DNA of 64,000 bases from Cervus elaphus (Eukaryota; Chordata; Mammalia; Artiodactyla; Cervidae): positions 12,894,501-12,958,500 of the forward strand of contig NC_057818.1 of assembly GCF_910594005.1 (NCBI RefSeq). Reading direction: 5' to 3'. The notes beneath the pieces are model-generated. The model made no database searches. It was not told the DNA's origin and saw only the letters and a list, made by a program, of their open reading frames with translations. Shown here piece by piece: positions 9,611-20,496 of this stretch. Positions within the stretch are counted from its first letter, which is position 1. Each line of letters opens with the position of its first letter. The position numbers were made by a program, and so were the translations under genes.

Positions 9611-12600
9611 CAGCCTGTCTGACGGTGGCCTGGGGGGAGAGGGGAGGCCGTGCTGGGTGGGAAGGAGGTGGCCTGAGTCCTGCCGGCTGGAGGCTGGGCC
9701 TGGGCGGGGAAGCCTCGACCCCCGGGGAGGTCCCGGTGGCTTCAGAGATGCTCCAAACTGCCCGCAGACAAGCCTAGACGCCACTGTCTGATTTTGATGA
9801 GCAGCACAGAGACGCCCCCACCCCTCGCACACACTCGGGCTCCTGGCCTCCGGGCTCGGGTCCCGGCGCTGTCTTGGGCCAGGCCTCCTCTGTGCTGGCA
9901 GCACGTGTGCTAGGCGTGGGGCTCCTCTGTCCCCCCGTGTGGCTCACATGGAGCCAGGCACGGACACCGGTCCTTTTGACCAGACTCAAGGGAGGGAGAT
10001 GTATTTATTCTGAAGAGTAATCACCCTCTCCAAGAATATACAACAGAGGTCCTCCTGTGTTTATTTTGTCAGAGGCGTATTGGCTTTAACTGTGAAAAGA
10101 GGCAAGTTTCTTCACCAAGATCCCCTCCTCCTTTATTTCTGTGTAAATATGCAGTTTTTTCTTGTCTGTCAAAAGTGTTTTGGGTGGGAACTCAGAGTTT
10201 GCACCTCTGCCCTTTTTTTTTTTCTTCCTTCTCTGAATTCTAACTTTGGGAGTTTAGGATTTGAAAAGGATTAAATGGGGACATTCTTTCCAGAGGATAC
10301 ACTGTGTCCCTGCAGAGGGCCTCAGTCAGGGGCAGTGGGGGAAGGATTTTGAGCAGGGGCCCAATGTGACCAGAAACAAATCCAGCCCCTACGTGGAGGT
10401 CCAGGTTACGTTCCAAGGCTGGTGGCCGGGAGAGCAGGGAGGTGGCTTCTGCAATGGTCCAAGCACAGATAAGGGGCAGCCTGGATGGCCATTGTGGGAA
10501 GGGTCAAGCCAGGCCCACAGACAGACTTCTAGGCTGGAAAACATGGTCACCAGGTCTACCTGACTTTGCCCTGCTCTGCTTTCCCCTGAATAAAAATAGC
10601 TAGGACTGTCACCCTTCCCTCTGCTGTCTGAGGACAGCCCCACCTTCTCCCTCACCTGCTCCCTGACACCTTGTCACTCTCTTCTTCCCGCCTCCTTCCA
10701 CCTTCAGATATACTTGGGTCTCAGTTTTGTCACTAGCTGTGCTTGTCCTCCGGGGCCTATTTTATCTCTCTGTCCGGGCTCTGAGTTCCCTCCGGACAGG
10801 GACCTCTTGGAAGAATCCTTGGGTGTTTTCCCTATCTCCAGTCTTGGGTGCCCAGACCAGCATCACTGATTGCCATGGCCCATATGTCATGATAGAGATA
10901 ATTGATATTTGTGGAGTGTCTCCTGAGGGCTTTGGTCTCAGTGGCTGTACAGACTGTCTGCTTCAGGAACAGGGAGACAAGGGAACTTCATCAGGCGATT
11001 TGACTTCCCCCATGTCACGCAGCTGCATTGCAGAGGTCAGGCCTGAGTTCTGGGTCTTGCGCCCTCTCCCCTGGACCAGCATTTCCTGCTGTGGTTGGTG
11101 CTGTTACACAGGCTGACATCTTGTATGGGGCCCAGAGTTTTGGGTTTAACCAACTGTGCATCACACATGAGAAAGCTGTCCTTTGGGTTCCACTTCTGGT
11201 CTTGTGGCAGGGAGACCCACAGGGCTCGGGTCTTACTCAGACCCCTCCCCTCACCCCAGCTCTCTCTCTTTCTCTATCTACATTAGTGTAGTCACATGGA
11301 CACGTCATAAAATTTGCCATAAACTTGTGGAATTTTTTCACATTTTTAAAGCTTTGTATATTTCAGAATTGAGGATGAAGAAAGTAGTGCTTTCAGACAG
11401 AATTCCTGGATGTAATTTCCTTACTAACATCTGTGGATTGTGAATGATGCTGTTTTTCTCAGTCTTTCAAAGGTTAGAAAAGTGCGTTGAAAAGGAAAAC
11501 TTCAGATAAATGAGAGCCTGGTAGGTGGTCCAGGGCCTTAACCAAACTTAGGGAGGTGGGGTGGGAAGACACCCCCACCCAGGCCTGTGGATGCCCGTCG
11601 GGAAGGAGACAGGCATGGAAGAACTGGGGAGGAACTGGGGAAGAACTGGGTCCAGAGCTGCACCCGCCTGTCTAGCGGTTGTCAGTTTGGGCGGTGAGGG
11701 CCAGGGCAGGCTGCTGTCATCCCTGACCCTCTTCTCCCCTGTCCCCACTTGTCTTGGGGAATCCAGCACCTTCCCAGGAAGGAGTGTGAGTGCCAGGGTC
11801 TCAAGGAGTTTCCCACAAGACCTGTTTCCAATGAAGCCAGTTAAGATTGCACAGCATCAGTGTGGGGCGTGGGCACCAGGCGCCTGCTTGAGGCCGGGCC
11901 TGTCTCGCCGAGGCCTGGGGGTTGCTCCCGGGGCTCTCATGGATCTGGGGGCCCTCAGAGCAGAGCCCGGGGGGCAGTGGCAGGTGCTGATGGGGGAGGC
12001 AGGCTGCCACTCCAGAGTGGGCCCTGGAGAACACACCAGGCCCCAAGCCAGCCCGGGGGTCCCGGCAGGGGTGAATACGTGAGTGTTCAGTTCTCACGGT
12101 CACGGGGCTGCCAGCACTCCTGGTGCCCCACGACCCTCAGGATGGACCCGGAGAGGGAACTGTCTCCCAGGGTGCTGGGGGTGCCCTCCCTGGGACCCTT
12201 GGAAAGGCCCTTGGGGTCCTGGGGGGCCCAGTGTATGTGGAGATGACTTTGCTGATAGCCCAGAAACCTCTGTTTGGAGCTGGGCAGAAATCACACCCAG
12301 TTCGCTGTGTCTGCTCTTGCCTCAGCGCCCTCCTCAGAGCCCAGATGTGGTCTCCCCAGGCCCAGGGTGGAGTGAGGCCTGGCTTCCAGGCAGGACGGGG
12401 AGCCAAGGGCCTGGACTCGCCCTGCCGCCGCCCTGGCGACAGGCTGCAGGCCTCCTGGCTGCTCCCCAGGCCCTCAGGGAGGCCAGCCAGCCCGCCGCCT
12501 CCCCCTCCCTCTTCCCACCTCCAGAACATCTGTGCTCATGGGGGAGAGAGGCTCCCAGCCCCAGCTGCCCCACAGGACAGCTCTCCCCGGATGCTCTGGT

Positions 12601-13204
12601 TCCCTTGGCCCCAGTCTTCTCCTCCAGGAGCCAGAGCCCGGGCACCTGAGCTGGGAATTCACACCCCCACCGCCTTCCCCACCGCTCTCCTTCTTGGCAC
12701 CCAGACAGAGTTTCTCCAGGGCCAGCCTTGACCTGTGGGCCTTCTAGGTCTGCAAGCCCTCTGCAAGGGGTGAGCATCGGGCCTGCTCAGGTGGGGTCCT
12801 GGCAGCCACAGGCACACTTGTGTGCATGGCCAAGAAGAGCTTAGCGCGGGGCCTGTATGCCCAGGTGTAGGCAGGTGTCGGGAGAGCAGGGGGCTGCTCC
12901 CTGGGCTGGTGAGGGCAGAAAGGGGAGCACCAGGGTCCTTGAGCAGGAGGGGGAGCCATCAGTAAGTGGGGGCACGGGACACAGCTGGTCCACTCCACCC
13001 TGCAGAGAGGCCTGGGTGATGGACACAGCCGACACCTGCTCTCCTCTCCTCTGCCGCCCTTCTGACTGGAAGCCAGCAGACTGGGGCCCTCAGACACATG
13101 TCACCCAGATCTGCCTCTCTGCAGGACACAGAGCAAGGAAAGCAACGGCCTGGGGGCGCCCCCACCCCACAGATGAGGAAGCTGAGGCCAGGGACTGGGC
13201 TTGA
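9611..13204. other. GC-rich unique DNA, no gene recognised
   Basis: About 3.6 kb is almost free of recognisable repeats except a weak L2 piece near 10290-10420. Long overlapping frames on both strands near 11561-12082 and 12083-12777 (up to 202 codons) are rich in Pro, Gly, Ser and Arg and share no recognisable domain, as expected for chance frames in GC-rich DNA. A more AT-rich segment lies at 11270-11520. Confidence 0.4.
10290..10420 (-). repeat. Possible L2 fragment, antisense
   Basis: 'gggggaaggattttgagcag' followed by 'gggcccaatgtgaccagaaa' resembles the L2 segment normally reading 'ttttaagcaggggagtgacatgatc'. The match is diverged and the boundaries are uncertain. Confidence 0.4.
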
Positions 13205-13221
13205 CTTTTTTATAGCAGCTT

Positions 13222-13373
13222 TCTCTTTTTTTTAAATAGTGATTTGTTTGTTTTAAAGTCTGCCTGTGCCAGGCCTTGGTTGCGGCGTGTGGGATCTAGT
13301 TCCCTGACCAGGGGTTGAACCTGGGCCCCTGCCTTGGGAGCCGTCTTAGCTACTGGACCACCAGGGAAGTCCC
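13222..13373 (-). mobile_element. CHR-type tRNA-derived SINE, antisense
   Basis: Read in reverse, the element begins GGGACTTCCCTGGTGGTCCA, contains the tRNA-like B-box region near 13305-13320 (reverse of 'gaccaggggttgaacct'), and continues to 'gttgcggcgtgtgggatct'. This is the CHR-2/CHRS family of cetartiodactyls. The flanks 'tatagcagctttct' (about 13211-13224) and 'tgtaacagctttgt' (about 13374-13387) look like a partly decayed target-site duplication within the L1 that follows. Confidence 0.88.
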
Positions 13374-14015
13374 TGTAACAGCTTTGTTGAGATAGAATTC
13401 ACACATCACACAGTTCGCCCATCTAGTGTGTACAACCTGGTGGAGGTTAGCATTTTCATGGGATCAGGCAGCCATCACCCCTGTCTGTTTTAGAGCATGT
13501 TCATCACCCTGAAAGGAAGCCTCATGCCTGTGAGCAGTCACTCCATCTCCACCAACCCTACCCCCAAGCCCTAAAGTGACCACTGATCTTTCTGTCTGTC
13601 TGGATTTTTCTGTTCTGGACATTTCATATGAATAGAATCAACTCTTATGTGATCTTTCCCATCTGACTTCTTTCACTTTGCAAATATGTTCAAGGTTCAT
13701 CCATGTTGGAGACTATGTCAGAACTCCCTTTTTATGGCTGAGTGACTCTGGCTGTCTGGATGTGGCAGTTTATGTATCCACTCATCAGTGATGGACGTTT
13801 GTGTGTTTCTGCTTTTGGCTGTTAGGAATAGTGCAGCTGTGAACATCCATGGACAAGGCTTTGTGTGGGTGTTAATGCTTTCATTCTCTTGGGCAGATAC
13901 CTGGGAGTGGAATTGCTGGGTCACGTGGGAACTGCAGGACTGTTTTCCGTTCCCACCCACAGTGTTTTCCGACATCCTCACCAACACTTGTTATTGTCTT
14001 TTTGATTCCAGCAGC
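13374..14015 (-). mobile_element. Old L1 3' end, antisense, about 640 bp
   Basis: A nearly continuous antisense L1M 3' region: 'gctttgttgagatagaattc', 'catcaccctgaaaggaagcc', 'ttctggacatttcatatgaa', 'aaggttcatccatgttggag', 'gtggaattgctgggtcacg' and 'cctcaccaacacttgttatt'. Frames here are antisense repeat sequence. Confidence 0.92.
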
Positions 14016-14059
14016 TTCAGTGGGGGTGTGGTGGTGTCTCAGTGACCAGAGACTTCCGG

Positions 14060-14330
14060 AGGAGATGACTGTTGGTCCAAGGTCCGAACAATAAGAGGGA
14101 GTGAACAAGGCATAAGAGAGGGGGAAGGCATTCATGGTAGAGGGGACAGCATGTGCAAAGGCCCAGAGGCAGGAGAAAGGTGCGTGGTGGGGAGGCTGTC
14201 TGTAGCGGAGGCTGAGGAGGCAGGCAGGGCTGGAAGCACCACAGTGTGAAGGGCAGGGGCCCTATTGAAGGGTTCCGACTGGGGATGGTGTGCCTCAACT
14301 TGCCTTTTGAAAAGATATTTGACTCTGGAG
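14060..14330 (-). repeat. L2 LINE fragment, antisense
   Basis: 'agcatgtgcaaaggcccaga', then 'ggcaggagaaaggtgcgtgg', and further on 'cctattgaagggttccgact', match the L2 region that reads 'gcaagtgcaaaggccctgagg' and 'ggaagccattggagggtt'. Clear but diverged. Confidence 0.7.
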
Positions 14331-15269
14331 GGTAGAACCAAAACGAAGGCAGCAGTTCTTAAGCCTGATGTGAACTTGCAGTAGGACGTGTCCAGGGCAG
14401 GGTGAGAGGTGACGGCTTCCTAGGGCTGGTGAGACAGGGTTTGCAAGATGTCTGGAAGGTTCCTAAGTGTGACCTGGGCCTCTGCTGCCCAAGGACTCTC
14501 TGCCTCCCCAAGAGCCAGCTGGAAGCCCTGGGTGGGGTTTGGGGTGCTGTAAAAAGCAACTGCCTCCCTTGGCCATGACCAGAGCCCCTAGAAAAGGCCT
14601 CAACCCTGCCCTGTCCCTTCTCCAGCCTGTGGCCGGCACTGCCCGGCTGGGCCTCCAGGCAGCCTCCCCATGGCCCATTCATTCACAGCCTCCCCCTGCC
14701 TCCTTGAGAAAGGAGGGGCTTCCAGGCCTCGAGGATGGAGGTGCTGGCTGCGGTCCAGCCCCGCTTCCCCGCCCACCACCCCCTCCCCAAACACCCCCAC
14801 CCTGGCCTGCCCTTTCTTTATGGCAGGCAAAGTGCTAATTCCCAGTGCAGAGAGGTGGGCCAGAGTCTGCGGCCAAGAGAGAGACTGTTTACAGCCTCCG
14901 GCGGTTCTTGGCTCCAGCGGTCCGGCGGGCTGGCCTTGCAGTGACATGTTTATTCTCCAGGCCCACTGCTGGCCCCGGCTCTTGGCAGGGCCGAGCGGAG
15001 GGCTCTTGCTGATGGGGACAGGCTGGCGGCTGGGGGCTGTTTGTGTCTGTGCTGCCTGCTCTCTGGCTCCCTCCTGTTTTACATTCAAGAGGCGAGATGT
15101 GGAGCTGAGGCTTAAGGGCCCCCTGCCCTCCCCAAGGGCACTGTTCCCACCACAGCACCTTCAGAAGCTTCACCCTGGCTCCTTGCTCGGGCTCCCAGGG
15201 GATACCCTGTTCCAGAGTTGTACTGGGAAGGTCGTAGGGGCTCCCTCTGCCTGCCCTCCCGGCCAGCCT
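14331..15269. other. GC-rich unique DNA
   Basis: No repeat or gene is recognised. The 231-codon frame at 14670-15365 and the frame opposite it contain no recognisable domain and read into an L2 fragment at their end, which argues against coding. Confidence 0.4.
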
Positions 15270-15365
15270 CAGTCACTGAGTCACTCAGCAGAATACCTGG
15301 CCTGGGCTAGGCCCTGGGTGACAGCAGTGAGCAAGACAGATGGGGCCCGGTCTGGGCGGGACTGA
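15270..15365 (-). repeat. L2 3' end fragment, antisense
   Basis: 'actgagtcactcagcagaat', 'ctgggctaggccctgggtga' and 'cagcagtgagcaagacagat' follow the L2 antisense pattern. Confidence 0.55.
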
Positions 15366-15474
15366 CCATCCATGGGCGGGGAGAACTAGGCTCCTTCAGA
15401 GATGCCCTCCACTCCCCACCACAAAGCCTCTTCCTACCCACAGCACCTGGGCGTCCCTGTCAGCCCCTGAGACT

Positions 15475-15605
15475 GGCTGTGGCAAGGAAGCCGGGCTTTG
15501 GAGCTGGACTTTGATGCTGGCTTGGATCCCATCTCTGAGTCCCTGCACCTCTCACAGCCTCTGCTCTCTCATCTGTAAGATGGGAGGAGGAGGGTGGCCC
15601 TTTAC
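15475..15605 (+). repeat. MIR SINE, sense
   Basis: 'gctttggagctggactttga', 'ctctgagtccctgcacctct' and 'ctctcatctgtaagatggga' match the MIR sense order. Confidence 0.65.
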
Positions 15606-16264
15606 AGCTGACCTCCAGGGCTGATCACTTAGTCAAACATCCACTCAGGATCCCCAGATGCCTTGTCAGGCATGCAGTAGCAGATAAAGACTGGAGTTTA
15701 GGGGCAGCTTTCCTGAGGGACCAGGCTGGGAAAGGACAGACGTGATTCTGTCTATCCTGGGATGGGGTTGGCGTGTCTGGGTCCCCATCCTGGGGCCGCA
15801 CTCGAGGAGCACCCCTGCCAGGCCAGGGTAGCCACATGAGAGAAGTTTCAAGTAGCATCTCTGGGCACAGAGGGTGTTCAGGAGGGTCCTAGGTGCCTGG
15901 GCACACACATGATGTGGAGTGTCGATTGACTGGTGACTTTGGAGCCAGGCTGGCTCGCCTGTTCCCCTGGGGTCTGGCCTGGTGACGTCTCAGCGTTCTT
16001 TGCAGATCTGGGTTCTGAGCTCTGTTGGAGGGGTCACACCATGTGGCTGGGCCCCATGTCAGTGGCTGCTTCTGTCCACCCGTGGAGATAGCAGAATCAG
16101 TCGGGTTCCCCAGTGGACACGAGTGAGTGCCCGCCCCTGGGCGTGGACTGTTTCTGATCTGCAGGTCCCTCCGTGCAGCCCTCCACTTGGACACTGACAT
16201 CCTTGCTACTTCCTCTCCTGGCTCTTTGCCCCCACCGCCTGTCCCCTCTCCATTATTCCACCAG
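15606..16264. other. Unassigned DNA
   Basis: No gene is recognised. A faint L2-like motif occurs near 15635-15690. Opposing frames at 15889-16200 lack domains. Confidence 0.3.
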
Positions 16265-16560
16265 AAATTTCCATGTCTCTAGACCTAGCTTGGCGAACTT
16301 CTTCTTAAAGGACCAGGTGTTAGATATTTCAGGCTTTGTGGGCTGGTCTCTGGTGTCTGCTGCGTATTCTTCTCTGTTATTTACTTACTCTTTAGAATTC
16401 TTTAAAAACTTGAAAGCCATGCTTAGTTTGGCTGGCTGGTGGGTTGTGGTTTGCTGCAGCCTCCTCTGGACCAGCCGTGTGGGGTGTGGGCTGGCTGGGA
16501 CACCCACGTGTGAAGTTTTCGTTTTCTCAGCACCAGCTGTGCCCCAAGCCTGCCAAGCTG
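16265..16560. mobile_element. hAT-Charlie-type MITE fossil
   Basis: 'cttcttcttaaaggaccagg', 'tgttagatatttcaggcttt' and 'gtgggctggtctctggtgtc' match remembered hAT-Charlie non-autonomous elements whose consensus has 'ggccagatagtaaatattttaggctttgcgggcc' (interrupted here). The exact subfamily is not assigned. Non-coding. Confidence 0.5.
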
Positions 16561-16579
16561 TATACATGTTGGTTCCGTT

Positions 16580-16745
16580 AACTTGGATAACAACCCTGTG
16601 AGTGGCACTGTGAACCCGTTTCACAGATGAGGAAACTAAGGCACAAGGAGATGAGAGAACCAGCCTGTGGTCTCACAGTTGATGAGGGCAGCACTGGGAT
16701 TTGAACCCAGACCAGCAGTATCTGTCTTAACCACAGAACCTCACC
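16580..16745 (-). repeat. MIR SINE, antisense, well preserved
   Basis: 'aacaaccctgtgagtggcac', 'tttcacagatgaggaaacta', 'aggcacaaggagatgagaga' and 'actgggatttgaacccagac' are the full antisense MIR core in order. Confidence 0.85.
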
Positions 16746-17329
16746 TCATGGCTTTGGCGCCTGGCTTCTCTGCTTTCTGCCCCTTCCCTGATAATTTTGG
16801 ATGTAAAGGAAGCCGGATTCTCTTCCTGGCCTTTTCTGGATCTTGTGCCCCTAGCCCCATTGACAGTTGCCTCCTCCCATCGTGCCCCATCACCTTTGCG
16901 TGCCCTGCATTAGGGAGACACCCTCTGGAGCAACTCAGAGTTCCAGAAAGAGCTTCAGCAGCACCTGTTCCTCGGTGGCCAGCCCTCAGGTCACACCAGG
17001 CAAAGCAGTGTCCCTTCAGCCATTCGGCCCACATTCTGCAACCTAATATCTAAGCCACATGGACTTGGCCACAGCACATGACCGAGGCGGGGAGTAGAAG
17101 CCCCAAGTGGTCAACCCGACATTGCCTGCTGGACTTACCCTGGCGGTAGGGGCAGCTGTGGCTGCAGGGTCACTGGGAGAGACCGTCCCCTGCCATCAGC
17201 CAGGCACAGAATGTGATCCCTTGGTGTCCTGAAGCTATGGGCCACCAGAGAGACCGGTTCTGAACTTTCTGGCCTCCCAGGTTGCTGTTAAAAAGACAGG
17301 GAGTTTTGGATAGGTGGTTCAAATGGGAG
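16746..17329. other. Unassigned DNA
   Basis: No gene or repeat is recognised. Opposing frames at 16667-17053 and 16741-17034 carry no domain. Confidence 0.3.
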
Positions 17330-17840
17330 AGAAGACAAGTAATTATATGGGGATACAGTTACATGAAAGCTATTAAAATATCAGGAAGAATTAATAAGAC
17401 TCGGTGCTGGTGAAGTTACAGAAATGTGGCTGATTAGTATTGCTGCTGGAAGCACAAATCTGTATCATATTGTCTTTTCCCCAAACCATTTGTCAGTCTG
17501 TATCCAGGGTTTTAAAAACACCCCATATCTTACCCCAATAATCACTTTACTAGAAATGTATCCTAAGGACTGCGCTTGGAAGAATGAAAATGATAAGACA
17601 CACAAAGATGTTCTTTGCACTGTTATTTATAATGGGGGAATTATGAACATCCAACAGCAAGATACAGTTAGGTACACTGTTACGTATCCCTGCGGGTGGA
17701 ATATTCTGTGGCTTTAAAATGGGGTACACAGAGCCCATTTGAGCACAGAGAAGCTGATGATCTAACGCTGAGTCAAAATAAACAGAACACAGAATTGTAA
17801 ACGTGTCTTGATTACAGACTTAAACAAATATGTCCATGTA
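17330..17840 (+). mobile_element. Old L1 fragment, sense
   Basis: 'aagactcggtgctggtgaag', 'gtatcctaaggactgcgctt', 'aaagatgttctttgcactgt', 'tatttataatgggggaatta' and 'tgaacatccaacagcaagat' follow the sense L1M/HAL1 3' order ('tatcctacagaaat', 'ttcattgcagcattgtttataatag', 'caacctaaatgtccatcaa'). The 97-codon frame across it is degraded repeat. Confidence 0.75.
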
Positions 17841-17934
17841 AGTCCAGACTGGAAGAGGCCTTGGATCGCTGGTGCGACTGTTCACAGCGTGATAGGACCC
17901 CTTCCAATGGAAGCACACTTTAATGCTGTCTCCG

Positions 17935-18055
17935 TTTGTCTTAGTGCTGAATGTCAGGCAGACGATTTTGCCACTTCCGTGTTGTGTGACCTAGGACAGG
18001 CCACTGGCTGTATCTGAGCCTCATTTCCACCATCTGTGAAACCTCCACAGATCCC
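17935..18055 (+). repeat. MIR SINE, sense
   Basis: 'ttgccacttccgtgttgtgt', 'gacctaggacaggccactgg' and 'gagcctcatttccaccatct' match the MIR core. Confidence 0.65.
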
Positions 18056-18489
18056 TGGGGCTGTGAGACCTGGAGGGGTCTGCCTTACAAGGCCTTTACG
18101 GGTGATAACTCGTTATCCAGTGTGGAGCTGGTCGTCACCATCTAGCCTGAGGATGGTCGTGAGGGTGGAGGGGCATAGACCAGGCACCCCTGCCGGCTGC
18201 CCCGAGGAGCTCGGCCTCTGACACTGAGCCGCCTGCGAGATGGGTGTGGGCGGCCTGTCCAGGGCACTCAGCTCCGGAGACTTGGAGCCGGGCGCTGCCC
18301 CAGGCCCTTTCCTTCGCTTTCATGCCGTCAAGTGTGGTATGTTTCAGTCAGGACTTCTGTCCTGGGAGCCAGTGAGATCTTTGAACTCTTGAGTCTCATG
18401 CAACAGGGGGCTGAAAACTTCTGTGTCACTGTGGTGCTGGCGTCACTTGAAACACGGCCTCTCTAACGGCTTTCATTTGGTGAGGGTGC

Positions 18490-18905
18490 CTGTCATGGGC
18501 TGAATTGTGTACACACACGCGCGCGCACACACACCTCCAGGTCCTATATTGACGTGCTAACCCTAGCACCTTAGACTGGGGCCGTACTTGCAGACAGGGT
18601 CTTCACAGAGGCGATTAAGGTGAAATGAGGTCATTAGGGTGGGGCCTGATCCAACAGGTCTGGTGTCCTTGTATGAAGAGGAAATCAGGACACAGACATG
18701 CACAGAGGAAGAGCACGTGAAGACGCAGGGAGAGAACGCTGTCTGCACGCCGAGGAGCGAGGCTTAGAAGGAGCCGAGCCTGCTGACCACCGTGGTCTCC
18801 ACTGCCAGCCTCCAGAACCGTGAGAAGAGCACGTCTGCTGCTTGGGTCCGTGCCTGGTACTCGGTGGCACACTGCCCCACAGATGCCCGTGAGAGGTGCC
18901 GGCAC
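18490..18905 (-). mobile_element. ERVL-MaLR solo LTR (MLT1-like), antisense
   Basis: Seen in reverse: 'gtcatgggctgaattgtgta', a (CA)/(CG) interruption, 'gcagacagggtcttcacaga', 'aatgaggtcattagggtggg', 'tggtgtccttgtatgaagag' and 'ctccagaaccgtgagaagag'. This is the MLT1-type LTR of the non-autonomous MaLR group. No viral gene is present. A second LTR of the same kind and orientation lies at 19765-20135. Confidence 0.75.
18512..18537. repeat. (CA)n(CG)n(CA)n alternating tract
   Basis: About 26 bp of alternating purine-pyrimidine: CA units, a central run of CG units, then CA units. It interrupts the 3' part of the antisense LTR. Such tracts are prone to Z-DNA. Confidence 0.85.
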
Positions 18906-19764
18906 CCACAGGTGGTGGCGGAGGGTGCTCAGCAGTGTGTGGAGGGTGCGTCTGGGCATCAGTGATTACCCCTTGTTGTCGGACATTGACACTGTTTCCC
19001 CCACTGTTGTAAATAATGTCTTCCTGCGTGTTCACTGCTCTTAACGCCCGTAGAGTGCGTTTCCAGAAGGGTCCTGGGGCCGCGGCTGCTGCGCATGGTT
19101 CTCCACCCACCCCGAATGCATTGGTCAGCGCAGCAGGTCCTGCCGTGTGAGGAAGACACCCCTCAGGCCTGGGGAGCCCAGGGCCTGGGCCCTCAGCCAC
19201 ACAGAGCGCCCTCCAGGGGGCCACACGACCTTGAAGGTCATCTTCTGGGCTCTGACTCTGAGCTGGGGTTCTCACAGGAGCGGGGGGGGTGTCGGAGGAG
19301 CCCTTTGGCTGGGAGTGGGAAGACCGGCGTCCACAGGCAGCTCAGGCTCACAGGCTCCCAGGGCGGAGGTCAGCAGGCTGTTGGCAGCTGCGCTGCATCA
19401 GTCGTGTGGGAACGCAGTCTCCGGTCATCCTCACAGAGATTTTCTGTGGTTGGTTCTGTGAGAGAGAGAGTGGGAGAGAGCGAGTTGCGAGTGAGGTGGA
19501 GCCGTCACCAGGCACCTCTGCCAGGCTGGGAGCTGGCCCTGGCGCCCTCCCTCCCTCCCTCTGGGTACAAAATAGCCCGTAATAGGCTCTGGCTGTTAGG
19601 AGTCCAGAGACAGAAAGAAGAGATTGACATCATGCAAGTATTGGGTTCGGTGAATGGAGTCCCGCTGGCCCCTTTGCCGTGTTAGTGGCTTTTGTCCACC
19701 TGGAGAGGTCTGCTCGGGGACCAGCACCTCGGGGGCCGGTGCTGGGGCCCGGTGTTCCCCTGGG
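18906..19764. other. Sequence between two MaLR LTRs
   Basis: About 860 bp lies between two LTRs of equal orientation. It could be residual MaLR internal sequence or unique DNA; no coding motif of a retroelement is seen. A purine-rich GA stretch lies at 19457-19490 and a CTCF-like motif at 19209-19224. A 196-codon plus-strand frame (19095-19685) has no recognisable domain. Confidence 0.35.
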
Positions 19765-20135
19765 TTCGTGTCCACCTGAACCTGTGAACGTGCCCGTATT
19801 TGGAAATAAGGTCTTTGCAGATGTGATCCAGTGATGATGAGGTCAGGCTGGATGAGGGTGGCCCTGAATCCACTGCCTGGTGTCCTTATAAGAAGAGGGG
19901 AATTTGGACCCTGGCAGAGAGAGTGGTGGGCGGAGACGGACACGCACACAGAGGCCACGTGAAAAGGGAGGCAGGGATGGGAGCGCAGCTACAAGCCAAG
20001 GGACGCCGCATGGCTGGCAGCTGCCAGAGGCCAGAGAAGGCCGGAGGGTTCCTCCCTGATGCCTTCAGGAGGCCTGTGGCCCTGCCCACACCTTGGTTTC
20101 AAACTTCTGCAGGCTGAGCAAACGAGTTACGGCAG
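19765..20135 (-). mobile_element. ERVL-MaLR LTR (MLT1-like), antisense
   Basis: 'tatttggaaataaggtcttt', 'gcagatgtgatccagtgatg', 'tggtgtccttataagaagag', 'agctacaagccaagggacgc' and 'cttggtttcaaacttctgca' follow the antisense MLT1 order more completely than the copy at 18490. Its end merges into the (CA)n array at 20142. Confidence 0.8.
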
Positions 20136-20139
20136 CCCT

Positions 20140-20141
<2 letters not shown>

Positions 20142-20214
<73 letters not shown>

Positions 20215-20447
20215 CTGACACACACACACACACACCCCTGACACACACACACACACACACCCCTGACACACACACACACACACACCACACACACACACAC
20301 ACACACACCCCTGACACACACACACACACACACCCCTGACACACACACACACACACACCACACACACACACACACACACACCCCTGACACACACACACAC
20401 ACACACCACACACACACACACACACACCCCTGACACACACACACACA

Positions 20448-20491
<44 letters not shown>

Positions 20492-20496
20492 CTGAC
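20142..20496. repeat. Compound (CA)n array with periodic CCCCTGA interruptions
   Basis: About 355 bp of CA dinucleotides is broken by eight copies of CCCCTGA (starting at 20212, 20233, 20260, 20308, 20333, 20381, 20427 and 20489) and by 'ACCACA' shifts between some of them. Spacings of 48, 25, 48, 46 and 62 bp in the later part show a higher-order unit rather than random interruptions. All Val-Cys repeat frames on the minus strand are by-products. Confidence 0.97.

Noticed and set aside
13222..13373. tRNA gene (B-box-like sequence)
   Set aside because: The tRNA-like promoter part belongs to a CHR SINE with diverged arms; the same holds for the Bov-tA at 29091-29289.
19209..19224. CTCF-like motif CCCTCCAGGGGGCCAC
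   Set aside because: It fits only about 12 of 15 consensus positions and falls short of the motifs listed near 51 kb, so it was not called as a feature.
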